Below, in pieces: positions 56,096-63,637 of a DNA stretch of 64,000 nucleotides. Source of the stretch: Arthrobacter sp. AZCC_0090 (lineage in GTDB: Bacteria > Actinomycetota > Actinomycetes > Actinomycetales > Micrococcaceae); contig NZ_JACHEE010000002.1 in assembly GCF_014207375.1 (NCBI RefSeq), forward strand, positions 228,885-292,884, written 5' to 3'. The notes below the pieces were generated by a model, which searched no databases, was not told the origin of the DNA, and saw only the letters and a program-made list of their open reading frames with translations. Both the position numbers and the translations under genes were made by a program. The stretch's first letter is position 1, and the number at the start of each line of letters is the position of its first letter.

Positions 56096-56190
56096 CCAAA
56101 ATGTGAAGGAGAGTTTCGGGATGTGGCCCCAGATGTGAAGGAGCGTCGGGGATTTGGGCCTATTAGTGAGCGAGCGTCGGAGGGTGACGT
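56096..56190. repeat. 32-bp-period repeat array, locus 3 (three units)
   Basis: The core GTGARSGAGCGTYGSGG starts at 56103 (GTGAAGGAGAGTTTCGGG), 56135 (GTGAAGGAGCGTCGGGG) and 56167 (GTGAGCGAGCGTCGG), exactly 32 bp apart. The units have diverged between the cores. It lies between the MMPL terminator and maf. Confidence 0.75.
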
Positions 56191-56197
56191 CGCGTAC

Positions 56198-56203
56198 TAC
56201 GCT
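56198..56203 (+). promoter_or_regulatory. Leaderless-type -10 box (TACGCT) of maf
   Basis: TACGCT-TGAGCC-GTG, six bases before the maf start at 56210; no ribosome site is present. Confidence 0.6.
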
Positions 56204-56209
56204 TGAGCC

Positions 56210-56884
56210 GTGACCCGATTGATCCTGGCTTCCCAGTCCCCCGCCCGCACCAAGCTCCTCACGGAGGCCGGCATCCACCACGAAGTACTCGTCTCGGATG
56301 TGGACGAGGATGCAGTGCAAGCCCGGTATGGCGTGACCGACGCGCATGACACCGCGCTCCTCCTGGCCCGGGCCAAGGCCGAGGCTGTCGCCTCCCTGCC
56401 CGATGCCGAGGGCGCCCTGGTGATCGGCTGCGATTCCGTGTTCGAATTCGACGGCGAATCGCACGGCAAGCCCTACACCGTGGACATCGCGAAGGAACGG
56501 ATGCTGCGCATGAGCGGCTCCAAGGGCGTCCTCCACACCGGGCACTGGCTGGTGGACTGTCGCGATACCGCTGCCGACATGGACGACGACGGCGGGACGG
56601 CCGACGGAACCGGCGCAACCGTCGGTGCCGTGTCCAGCGCAGAGGTCCACTTCACGGAGATGAGCGAGGAGGACATCGACGCCTACATCGCGACAGGCGA
56701 GCCCCTGCACTGCGCCGGTTCATTCACGATCGACGGCTTGGGCGGGGCTTTCATTCGTAAGGTCGACGGCGATCCGCACGCCGTCGTCGGGCTCTCCATC
56801 TCGACCCTCCGCGATCTGCTGGGGCAGGCGAACGTTGGAATCACAGAGCTTTGGACTCAGGACGGCTCCACGGCGTCACAATAA
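56210..56884 (+). CDS. maf: Maf-family nucleotide pyrophosphatase
   Basis: A 224-aa Maf protein that hydrolyses non-canonical or canonical nucleoside triphosphates to monophosphates. The conserved N-terminal motif LASQSPARTKLLTEAGI, the acidic motif IGCDSVFEFDGESHGKP and the C-terminal GAFIRKVDGDPHAVVGLSI are intact. An Asp/Gly-rich insert (DMDDDGGTADGTGATVGAVS, about 123-142) makes it slightly longer than usual (190-210). In M. tuberculosis maf lies between accE5 and accA3, as here. Leaderless-type GTG start. Confidence 0.93.
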   Translation: MTRLILASQSPARTKLLTEAGIHHEVLVSDVDEDAVQARYGVTDAHDTALLLARAKAEAVASLPDAEGALVIGCDSVFEFDGESHGKPYTVDIAKERMLRMSGSKGVLHTGHWLVDCRDTAADMDDDGGTADGTGATVGAVSSAEVHFTEMSEEDIDAYIATGEPLHCAGSFTIDGLGGAFIRKVDGDPHAVVGLSISTLRDLLGQANVGITELWTQDGSTASQ

Positions 56885-56901
56885 AGCGCGGTAATACCGC
56901 T

Positions 56902-56928
56902 CCAATTGCCCTGAATGAGGGCAATTGG
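56902..56928. terminator. Perfect 11-bp hairpin after maf
   Basis: CCAATTGCCCT and AGGGCAATTGG flank a 5-nt loop, 17 bp past the maf stop. It fits a terminator without a strong T-tract. A smaller GCGGT-AAT-ACCGC palindrome lies just before it. Confidence 0.6.
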
Positions 56929-56957
56929 GCGTGATATTGTTCACATGGACTGGACTC

Positions 56958-57014
56958 CGAGGAATTGCAGCATGGCAGCCAGTCACCTGCCGGTATTGGG
57001 GGCAGAATTCCTCG
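56958..57014 (+). promoter_or_regulatory. Widely spaced inverted repeat in the collagen-like gene leader
   Basis: CGAGGAATT (56958-56966) and AATTCCTCG (57006-57014) are perfectly complementary, 39 bp apart, ending 28 bp before the start codon. They could form a leader stem or bind a dimeric regulator. Confidence 0.4.
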
Positions 57015-57042
57015 TTACAACATGGTCTCAAGGGGGTCCAGG

Positions 57043-58437
57043 ATGAGTCCTGCGATTTTGTCGTCCAATTCGGAGGGCCGGCGGTGGCCGCTTACCCGCA
57101 AGATTCAACTTTCAACTTTGGGATTGCTGCTTGCCTTCGCCGCGACCGGGTGCACCGCGTCCAGCGGAAGCACGGATTCCGGCACATTCAGCGCCTGCCT
57201 CGACACCCAACAGGGAACTATCAGCTCGGTTTCCCAAGGAAACGCAAAGAAAACCTGCGGTGACGGCGCCGTAGCAGTTTCGTGGGGCAAGGACGCCAAT
57301 GTTTCAGTCGCAGGCGCCACTGGCGCGCCGGGCCCAACTGGAGCCACAGGACCGGCCGGGCCGACTGGCGCGCCTGGACCTGCGGGAACACAGGGTCCCG
57401 CGGGAGTACAGGGTCCTGCGGGAGTACAGGGTCCGCAGGGTGACACTGGTACGACGGGGGCCACCGGCGACATAGGTGCGGCTGGATCCCAAGGCGCCGC
57501 AGGTGCCACGGGCCCCCGGGGCGCTAAGGGTGACACTGGAGCCGCAGGCGCAATCGGCGCGCAGGGCCTCAAGGGCGACACCGGAGCAGCCGGCGCGGAC
57601 GGTGCCACCGGCGCCCAAGGCACGACCGGCGCAACCGGCGCCCAAGGCGCAGCGGGCGCCACCGGCGCTCAAGGCGCCCAAGGCGCAACCGGGGCCACGG
57701 GCGCCACCGGCGCTCAAGGCGTTCAAGGCATCCAAGGCATCAAGGGAGACACCGGAGCTGCCGGGGCCAATGGGCTTCCGGGAACCGACGGCAACAGCGT
57801 TCTGAGCGGAGCCAGCGCGCCAACTGCAGGCATCGGCAAGGACGGCGACTTCTACCTCAATCTTTCCGACTACAAAATGTATGGACCTAAGTTCGCGGGC
57901 ACTTGGCCGGGAATTGGGCAATCCCTCATTGGGCCGGCAGGGCCGATCGGGCCCCAAGGCCCCACCGGTGCGACAGGCGCAACCGGAGCGCAAGGAGCTG
58001 CCGGCACAAACGGCGCCACGGGGGCCACAGGTGCTCAGGGTGCCCAGGGCGTTGCCGGCCTTGATGGGCCACCCCCGGTCTTCACCGGATCAGTGCGATT
58101 CATCGATCCCTCCGATACAACCGGTTATGTGCCCCTCTCCGGCAGTTCGGGCATCGCGGCAGCCGAGTCCGACGCTGCGATCGTCATGCCGAGAGCTGGA
58201 ACCATCAAGGGACTGACGGCGAACGTCAGCAGCGGCCCAGCCGTGAGCGTCACAGTGATGGTGAACGGATCAGCGTCTTCGTTGACTTGCTCCATCGCCA
58301 CCGCCGCCACCACGTGCAGCGACGCCGTGGACACAGCCGCCGTAGCCGCCGGGCAGAGCGTCAGCATCAAGGTGACCCACGCCAACGGTGTGGCGGTGCG
58401 GAACCTCCGGTTCTCGCTCGGCTTTAACGCAGGCTGA
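57043..58437 (+). CDS. Collagen-like repeat lipoprotein
   Basis: A 464-aa exported protein. The signal peptide ends in a lipobox (AATGC, Cys37), so it should be lipid-anchored outside. After a 50-residue head, Gly-X-Y repeats begin at about residue 91 and run to about 345, mostly GATGAQG/GPTGATG types with a break at DFYLNLSDYKMYGPKFAGTWPG. Such repeats form a collagen-like triple helix. The C-terminal 110 residues are a beta-rich, BclA-like trimerisation head (GTIKGLTANVSSGPAVSVTV). ATG 57043 has a GGGGG-rich site; the open frame runs 26 codons further upstream. Next gene starts 2 bp after its stop. Confidence 0.87.
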   Translation: MSPAILSSNSEGRRWPLTRKIQLSTLGLLLAFAATGCTASSGSTDSGTFSACLDTQQGTISSVSQGNAKKTCGDGAVAVSWGKDANVSVAGATGAPGPTGATGPAGPTGAPGPAGTQGPAGVQGPAGVQGPQGDTGTTGATGDIGAAGSQGAAGATGPRGAKGDTGAAGAIGAQGLKGDTGAAGADGATGAQGTTGATGAQGAAGATGAQGAQGATGATGATGAQGVQGIQGIKGDTGAAGANGLPGTDGNSVLSGASAPTAGIGKDGDFYLNLSDYKMYGPKFAGTWPGIGQSLIGPAGPIGPQGPTGATGATGAQGAAGTNGATGATGAQGAQGVAGLDGPPPVFTGSVRFIDPSDTTGYVPLSGSSGIAAAESDAAIVMPRAGTIKGLTANVSSGPAVSVTVMVNGSASSLTCSIATAATTCSDAVDTAAVAAGQSVSIKVTHANGVAVRNLRFSLGFNAG

Positions 58438-58439
58438 AA

Positions 58440-58877
58440 ATGGACACCTCACTCAAACTGAGCCGCCGGACTTTGTTGATCGGCGGGGCCGGGGCCGTGG
58501 TCCTGGCCGCCGCGGGTCCCCTTACGTCCCAGGCGTCTGAACCCGACGTGTTCACCCTTGCCAGTTGGACGCCGCTGGTTGGCCAACAGCTGGCGGCGGG
58601 CCCCGCCGTCGTCCGCTTGGAAACTGCGGAGGATCTTCGGCGGGCGCCGCGCCCCGGGGAGCACGCGGATCCAGCTGAACGCTTCCGGCTGGGCTTCAGC
58701 TTGGTCACCGGAGCGCTTCCCCCGGAAACCATCGCGATCGTCCACCCCAAGAGTGGATTGGTCAGTCTCTTCATTACTCACGGCGGCAGCAACGCCACCG
58801 CTGTCATCGACAGGAGGGGCGCTACGCTGTTGCCTCCAACTGCCTCAGCCCCCAGAAGCAAAGGACCGAACTCATGA
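58440..58877 (+). CDS. Tat-exported DUF6916-like protein
   Basis: A 145-aa protein of unknown function. The N-terminus has a twin-arginine signal (SRRTLLIGGAGAVVLAAAG, about 8-26) with a likely cleavage after SQA. The mature part of about 110 residues (FTLASWTPLVGQQLAAGPAVVRLETAEDL...RFRLGFSLVTG...ETIAIVHPKSGLVSLFI) resembles DUF6916 domains that accompany tail-collar proteins. It overlaps the next gene by ATGA and lies 2 bp after the collagen-like gene, so all are one operon. Confidence 0.68.
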   Translation: MDTSLKLSRRTLLIGGAGAVVLAAAGPLTSQASEPDVFTLASWTPLVGQQLAAGPAVVRLETAEDLRRAPRPGEHADPAERFRLGFSLVTGALPPETIAIVHPKSGLVSLFITHGGSNATAVIDRRGATLLPPTASAPRSKGPNS

Positions 58878-59380
58878 CTGAACCGTTTATCGGCGAGATC
58901 CGGCTTGTTGGATTCAACTTCGCCCCAAATGGCTGGGCGTTGTGCAACGGCCAACAGTTGTCGATCGCGCAGAACACGGCCCTGTTTTCCTTGCTAGGCA
59001 CAATGTACGGCGGTGATGGGATGACAAACTTCGCCCTCCCCGACTTGCGGGGCCGTGCGGCGTTGCACAACGGCCAGGGGCCGGGCCTTTCCAGCTACTA
59101 CCAAGGCCAAGTCGCCGGTTCGGAAACAACAACCCTGATCACCTCGAATCTTCCGCCGCACACCCACCCCGGAATGATTGCCTCAACTACCGAGACGACG
59201 GATCGGCCCTCGGCAGGGATGGCGCCCGCCCCCGGCGGTTCCTACGGACCACCGGACTCCGGAGTGGCGTTGGCTTCAACCCAGCCTGCCGGAGGCGGGC
59301 AAGCTTTCAGCAACCTTCAGCCATCCTTGGCCTTGAACTATGTGATTGCGTTGCAAGGGATCTTCCCATCGAGGAGCTAG
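58874..59380 (+). CDS. Phage tail-collar domain (MdpB/microcystin-dependent-like) protein
   Basis: A 168-aa protein starting MTEPFIGEIRLVGFNFAPNGWALCNGQQL, followed by FSLLGTMYGGDGMTNFALPDLRGRAALHNGQGPGL, the tail-collar fold signature, and ending NYVIALQGIFPSRS. Such proteins occur outside phages in many bacteria; their role is poorly known. No other phage genes surround it. It is the third gene of the collagen-like operon and has no signal peptide of its own, so export would need another route. Confidence 0.85.
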   Translation: MTEPFIGEIRLVGFNFAPNGWALCNGQQLSIAQNTALFSLLGTMYGGDGMTNFALPDLRGRAALHNGQGPGLSSYYQGQVAGSETTTLITSNLPPHTHPGMIASTTETTDRPSAGMAPAPGGSYGPPDSGVALASTQPAGGGQAFSNLQPSLALNYVIALQGIFPSRS

Positions 59381-59397
59381 GGGGCACGGCCACACCC

Positions 59398-59883
59398 GTG
59401 GAAAGGGCACTTCGGCTCCGCACCCCTGAAGACCGCGACTCCGGTTTCCTCCTGGATCTCTTCACGTCAGCGGCGCCGGGGCGGGAATTCCTCCCGACGT
59501 CCCTGCTGGAGATGCAGCAGCGAGCGCAACATCAGCAGTGGTCCGAGTTGTGGGGCGGCAGCGGGAACGTCATTGTGGAGTTCGACGGCGTCCCGGCTGG
59601 CAGGATCTGGACCGCATGGGGCACGCGTGACATTCGGTTGGTGGACATCGCCTTGTTACCGGCATTTCGCGGCGCTGGTCTGGGCGGGCGGCTCCTCGGC
59701 AGCATCTGCGAGGCTGCCGATATAGCGGGGTTGGACGTTCGGCTGGCCGTAGCGCGCGATAACACTGGAGCGCTGGCCTTATACCAGCGGAGTGGCTTCG
59801 TGGCTGAGGAGGCCGGTGCCGTTTTCCTGTCATTGCGCAGATGGCATGAATCGACCTCAGCGCAAGCGCACCGGACGAGCTGA
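59398..59883 (+). CDS. GNAT-family N-acetyltransferase (tail-collar operon)
   Basis: A 161-aa acetyltransferase with the acetyl-CoA loop RGAGLGGRLL (about 99-108) after VDIALLPAF, and NTGALALYQRSGF. It follows the tail-collar gene by 17 bp on the same strand; tail-collar, DUF6916 and GNAT genes are often neighbours in other bacteria, as far as I recall. It might modify the neighbouring proteins, but the acceptor is unknown. GTG start with AGGAG-like sequence in the preceding gene's end. Confidence 0.78.
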   Translation: MERALRLRTPEDRDSGFLLDLFTSAAPGREFLPTSLLEMQQRAQHQQWSELWGGSGNVIVEFDGVPAGRIWTAWGTRDIRLVDIALLPAFRGAGLGGRLLGSICEAADIAGLDVRLAVARDNTGALALYQRSGFVAEEAGAVFLSLRRWHESTSAQAHRTS

Positions 59884-59990
59884 GCCGCTCTGGCGTAACC
59901 ATCAATCACGATTTGTAGCAACCCTACAAAGACGGGCCGTCTCACACACGGAATCCCCCATCAATATGGGCGGAACCCTCAAAATCACGC

Positions 59991-59996
59991 TAGGCT
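59991..59996 (+). promoter_or_regulatory. -10 box (TAGGCT) of the acyl-CoA carboxylase alpha-subunit gene
   Basis: TAGGCT lies 25 bp before the TTG start, with the ribosome site AAGGAG between, so this transcript should have a short leader of about 18 nt, unlike the leaderless genes nearby. Confidence 0.5.
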
Positions 59997-60020
59997 CCCT
60001 GAAGGACAGAAGGAGTCAAC

Positions 60021-61829
60021 TTGTCAGCTAATCCGGCGCAGCCCATTTCCAGCCCTCTCACCAAGGTCTTGATTGCCAACCGAGGCGAAATCGCGGTCCG
60101 CATTATCCGCGCAGCCCGGGACGAAGGCATCGCCTCCGTGGCCGTCTACGCAGACCCCGATCGCGACGCCCTGCACGTCCGGCTGGCAGATGAGGCATAC
60201 GCGCTGGGCGGCAACACGGCTGCTGAGTCGTACCTCGTCATGGACAAGTTGATCGATGTTGCCAAGCAGTCCGGTGCGGACGCCATCCACCCCGGCTATG
60301 GCTTCCTCGCCGAGAACGCCGATTTCGCCACCAAGGTCATCGACGCCGGCATCACGTGGATCGGCCCGTCTCCGGAGGCCATCTCTGCACTGGGCGACAA
60401 GGTGCAGGCACGCCACATCGCCGAAAAGGTTGGCGCTCCCCTGGTTCCTGGCACGGCCGACCCTGTGGAATCCGCTGACGAGATCCTGGCCTTTGCCAAG
60501 GAGTTCGGCCTCCCGATCGCCATCAAGGCTGCCTACGGAGGTGGCGGCCGCGGGATCAAGGTGGCCCGGACAGTCGAGGAAATTCCTGAACTTTTCGAGT
60601 CCGCTGTGCGCGAGGCCATTGCCGCGTTCGGTCGCGGCGAGTGCTTCATCGAGCGCTTCCTTGACTCCCCTCGCCACGTCGAGACCCAGTGCCTCGCGGA
60701 CGCTTACGGAAACGTGGTTGTGGTCTCCACCCGCGACTGCTCCCTCCAACGCCGCAACCAGAAACTGGTTGAAGAAGCCCCGGCACCGTTCCTTAGCGCC
60801 GAGCAGAACGAACGCCTCTACGAGTCTTCCAAGGCCATCCTGAAAGAAGCCGGCTACCTGGGCGCAGGAACGTGCGAATTCCTCGTGGGCCAGGACGGCA
60901 TCATCTCCTTCCTCGAGGTCAACACCCGCCTTCAGGTGGAGCACTGCGTTTCCGAAGAAGTGACGGGCATCGACTTGGTCCGCGAGCAGTTCCGCATCGC
61001 CCGAGGCGAGAAACTCGGCTACGGCGATCCTGAGATCCGCGGTCACTCCTTTGAATTCCGTATTACCGGCGAAGACCCGGGCCGCAACTTCATGCCTGCA
61101 CCGGGAACGGTCAGCACGCTGAAGAACCCGACGGGTCCGGGCGTCCGCATCGATTCCGGCATTGAGCAGGGCGACGTCATCAGCGGGAACTTCGATTCCA
61201 TGCTGTCAAAGCTGATTGTCACCGGCGCCAGCCGCGAACAGGCCCTCCAGCGTTCCCGCAGGGCCCTTGAGGAAATGGTGGTGGAGGGTATCCCCACCGT
61301 CATTCCCTTCGACCTTGCGGTGGTCACCGATCCTGCGTTCGCTCCGGCCGAAGGCCCGTTCAAGGTGCACACGCGCTGGATCGAGACCGAGTTCATCAAC
61401 AACATCCCCGCGTGGACCCCCACCGGAGGAGGAACAGAAGCCAACGACGCCGGTGAGCGGCAACGCGTCGTCGTCGAGGTTGGCGGCAAGCGGCTGGAAG
61501 TTGTCCTTCCCGCGACCCTGGGCTCGGTTTCCTCGGCTGCGGGCCCGGGCGCCAAGGGCGCGAAGGTCAAGAAGCGTTCCCGCTCTGCGGGCGCCACAGC
61601 CGCCGTGGCGGGCGGCAACGCCCTCACCTCACCGATGCAGGGCACCATCGTGAAGGTAGCAGTAGCCGACGGCGATGTGGTTGCCGAGGGTGATCTGATC
61701 GTGGTTCTCGAGGCCATGAAGATGGAACAGCCCCTCACCGCCCACAGAGCCGGCACCATCCACGGATTGCTGGCCACGGCAGGCGAAACCGTCTCGGCCG
61801 GCGCTGTGATCGCGACGATCGAAGACTAA
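60021..61829 (+). CDS. Acyl-CoA carboxylase alpha subunit (biotin carboxylase + BCCP), AccA3-like
   Basis: A 602-aa two-domain protein. The biotin carboxylase part (about 15-460) starts [19 protein letters not shown] and carries the ATP-grasp loop [14 protein letters not shown], the ERF(L)DSPRHVETQ region and [10 protein letters not shown]. The C-terminal BCCP domain has the biotinylation site EAMKMEQPL (Lys567). It carboxylates biotin with ATP and bicarbonate; AccD (46684) then transfers the carboxyl group, and BirA (44617) loads biotin. Start TTG 60021 has AGAAGGAG 6 nt upstream. A near-exact 13-bp repeat (GACGATCGAAGAC) lies across its stop. Confidence 0.95.
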   Translation: MSANPAQPISSPLTKVLIANRGEIAVRIIRAARDEGIASVAVYADPDRDALHVRLADEAYALGGNTAAESYLVMDKLIDVAKQSGADAIHPGYGFLAENADFATKVIDAGITWIGPSPEAISALGDKVQARHIAEKVGAPLVPGTADPVESADEILAFAKEFGLPIAIKAAYGGGGRGIKVARTVEEIPELFESAVREAIAAFGRGECFIERFLDSPRHVETQCLADAYGNVVVVSTRDCSLQRRNQKLVEEAPAPFLSAEQNERLYESSKAILKEAGYLGAGTCEFLVGQDGIISFLEVNTRLQVEHCVSEEVTGIDLVREQFRIARGEKLGYGDPEIRGHSFEFRITGEDPGRNFMPAPGTVSTLKNPTGPGVRIDSGIEQGDVISGNFDSMLSKLIVTGASREQALQRSRRALEEMVVEGIPTVIPFDLAVVTDPAFAPAEGPFKVHTRWIETEFINNIPAWTPTGGGTEANDAGERQRVVVEVGGKRLEVVLPATLGSVSSAAGPGAKGAKVKKRSRSAGATAAVAGGNALTSPMQGTIVKVAVADGDVVAEGDLIVVLEAMKMEQPLTAHRAGTIHGLLATAGETVSAGAVIATIED

Positions 61830-61858
61830 GACGATCGAAGACAAGCAGCGCAAATGGG

Positions 61859-61889
61859 TCCGGCCCCGCACCATTGGTGCGGGGCCGGA
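61859..61889. terminator. Strong hairpin terminator between the carboxylase gene and the convergent MHS transporter gene
   Basis: Perfect 14-bp arms TCCGGCCCCGCACC and GGTGCGGGGCCGGA with loop ATT, then GCTGTTT on the plus strand. It lies 30 bp after the carboxylase stop and 47 bp from the stop of the leftward transporter gene, so it may serve both. Confidence 0.85.
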
Positions 61890-61935
61890 GCTGTTTAACG
61901 CGAGGCTATTTGGCCGAAGCTGTTTTGGGCCCGGA

Positions 61936-63345
61936 TCAGGCCACGTTGTTCTCGTAGTCTGTGTCCTTGGTTTCCTTGGACAGGAACAAGGCCAAGAGCG
62001 TCAACACTGCCATGGCGCTGAGGTAGACACCCACCAGGACTGTGCTGCCCTTGGCCGATTCCCAGAGCCAGACCGCGATGAACGGAGCGACTGCTGCGCC
62101 GAGGATGCTGGACATGTTGTAGCTGACTGCGGACCCGGTGTAGCGGACATTGGTGGGGAACAGTTCCGGGAGCAGTGCGCCCATCGGTCCGAAGGTGAGG
62201 CCCATCAGTGTGAAGCCGATGATCAGCAACGCCATGGTCCCCACGAAGCCGCCGCTGAACAGGGGCACGAACAGCAAGCCGAACACCAGGATGCCGGCCG
62301 TCACGGCGAGCAGCATCTTGCGGCGGCCGTACTTTTCGGCCAGCGGACCGGCCACCAGGGTGAAAATGCCGAAGAAGACGACGCCGGCAATCAGCATCCA
62401 GAGGAAGTCGTTGCGGTTGAAGCCCAAGCCCGGAACGAACGCCGCGGCGGCCGCTTCGGTCATCGGTTTCCCGGCCTTGACCGCAGCGGCTTGCGCGCCG
62501 GCCAAGGTGGGCTTGGTGCCGTAGGTCAGCGTAAACGTGGTCATCAGGTAGAACAGCACGTAAGTGGCCAGCATGATGAAAGTACCGAGGATCAGCGGGC
62601 GCCAACTGGACTTGAACACGCGTCCGATGGGCAGTTTGGCCACTTCGTTGGACTCCAGCACCTTGGTGAATGCCGGAGTTTCAATGAGCTTGAGGCGTAC
62701 GTAGAGGCCGAGGATCACCATGACGGCGCTGAGCAGGAACGGCACGCGCCAGCCCCAGGCGGCGAAGGCCTCCGGAGTCAGGGTGTAGCTGAAGACCAGG
62801 AAGATGATGTTGGCCAGGATGAAGCCGATCGGCGCACCCATTTGGGGGAAGGTTCCGTAGATGGCGCGCTTGTTGGCCGGCGCGTTCTCGGTCGCGAGCA
62901 GCGCTGCGCCGCTCCATTCACCGCCGAGGGCCAGGCCCTGGGCGAAACGCAGGACTACCAGCAAAATGGGGGCCAGGAAGGTCCAGCCCGGGACCTGCGC
63001 CGTGGGGAGGCAGCCGATCAGGAACGTCGCAATACCCATGGTCAGCAGGGACGCAACCAGGGTTCCCTTGCGACCGAACTTGTCACCGAAATGGCCGAAA
63101 ACGACTGAGCCAAGCGGCCGGGCAATGAAGGCGACACCGAACACAGCGAAGGAGCTCAGCAGCTGGGTGGTCTCGTCCGCCGTCGGGAAGAACAGTTTGG
63201 GAAAGACGAGAACGGCTGCCGTGGCATAGACGTAGAAATCGTAGAACTCGATCGACGTTCCGATGAGGCTGGCGAAGATCACGCGACCCCGCGAGTTCAC
63301 CGGCTTGGCTGACTCGCTTTCCTTGGATTCAGCGATGGAAGACAT
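61936..63345 (-). CDS. MHS-family (metabolite:H+) MFS transporter, ProP/ShiA-like
   Basis: A 469-aa permease with 12 helices. The MHS signatures are clear: FASLIGTSIEFYDFYVYATAA, HFGDKFGRKGTLVASLL, RFAQGLALGGEWSGAALLATENAP and GFILANIIFLVFSY. A polar loop of about 50 residues (AQAAAVKAGKPMTEAAAAAF) separates helices 7 and 8. Family members carry organic acids, osmolytes or aromatic acids with protons; the substrate is unknown. I chose ATG 63345; a GTG at 63366 is possible. An AT-rich inverted repeat lies 55 bp upstream. Confidence 0.87.
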   Translation of the reverse strand: MSSIAESKESESAKPVNSRGRVIFASLIGTSIEFYDFYVYATAAVLVFPKLFFPTADETTQLLSSFAVFGVAFIARPLGSVVFGHFGDKFGRKGTLVASLLTMGIATFLIGCLPTAQVPGWTFLAPILLVVLRFAQGLALGGEWSGAALLATENAPANKRAIYGTFPQMGAPIGFILANIIFLVFSYTLTPEAFAAWGWRVPFLLSAVMVILGLYVRLKLIETPAFTKVLESNEVAKLPIGRVFKSSWRPLILGTFIMLATYVLFYLMTTFTLTYGTKPTLAGAQAAAVKAGKPMTEAAAAAFVPGLGFNRNDFLWMLIAGVVFFGIFTLVAGPLAEKYGRRKMLLAVTAGILVFGLLFVPLFSGGFVGTMALLIIGFTLMGLTFGPMGALLPELFPTNVRYTGSAVSYNMSSILGAAVAPFIAVWLWESAKGSTVLVGVYLSAMAVLTLLALFLSKETKDTDYENNVA

Positions 63346-63399
63346 GTAGTGGTTGCTTTCGTTCACGCCGGCCTGGCGATCCTGAGCCTGCCGGCAAAG

Positions 63400-63420
63400 A
63401 TTATTTGAGAGTTCAATAAT
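63400..63420. promoter_or_regulatory. AT-rich inverted repeat upstream of the MHS transporter
   Basis: ATTATTTGA and TTCAATAAT are symmetric with one extra base, centred on GAG. It stands out in a GC-rich genome and lies 55-75 bp before the start codon, where a repressor or activator could bind. Confidence 0.4.
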
Positions 63421-63506
63421 AGTTCCCGGCATCCAACAAATGGACAATCAGTCCAAGATGCGGACGTCCCAAAAAGTCTCACTCTGTGGTCCACGACACA
63501 ACAACC

Positions 63507-63531
63507 TCACCACCATCTCACGCAGTGGTGA
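63507..63531. promoter_or_regulatory. Inverted repeat between the MHS transporter and narK
   Basis: TCACCAC (63507-63513) and GTGGTGA (63525-63531) are perfect 7-bp arms, 11 bp apart, about 107-131 bp before the nitrate transporter start. It is a candidate operator for the divergent region; the regulator is unknown. Confidence 0.35.
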
Positions 63532-63573
63532 CCCCCTCCGATAGGCAAATGTCACAGCACGTTTACAAACCGC

Positions 63574-63596
63574 GACGGTCCGCGAAACGCGCCGTC
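63574..63596 (+). promoter_or_regulatory. GC-rich hairpin in the narK leader
   Basis: GACGG-tc-CGCG-AAA-CGCGCCGTC can fold with a 2-nt bulge, 42 bp before the start codon and upstream of the AAAGGAGG ribosome site. It may protect or regulate the leader. Confidence 0.35.
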
Positions 63597-63637
63597 CCTA
63601 ACGTGGAAGTACAACGTCCCCACAAAGGAGGCACCCC

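Noticed and set aside
57105..57993. Antisense open frames over the collagen-like gene
   Set aside because: They come from the complement of Gly-X-Y coding DNA, which has no stop codons on the other strand.
58874..59380. Prophage or phage tail remnant
   Set aside because: No other tail, capsid, integrase or lysis genes are nearby; tail-collar proteins also occur in non-phage operons.
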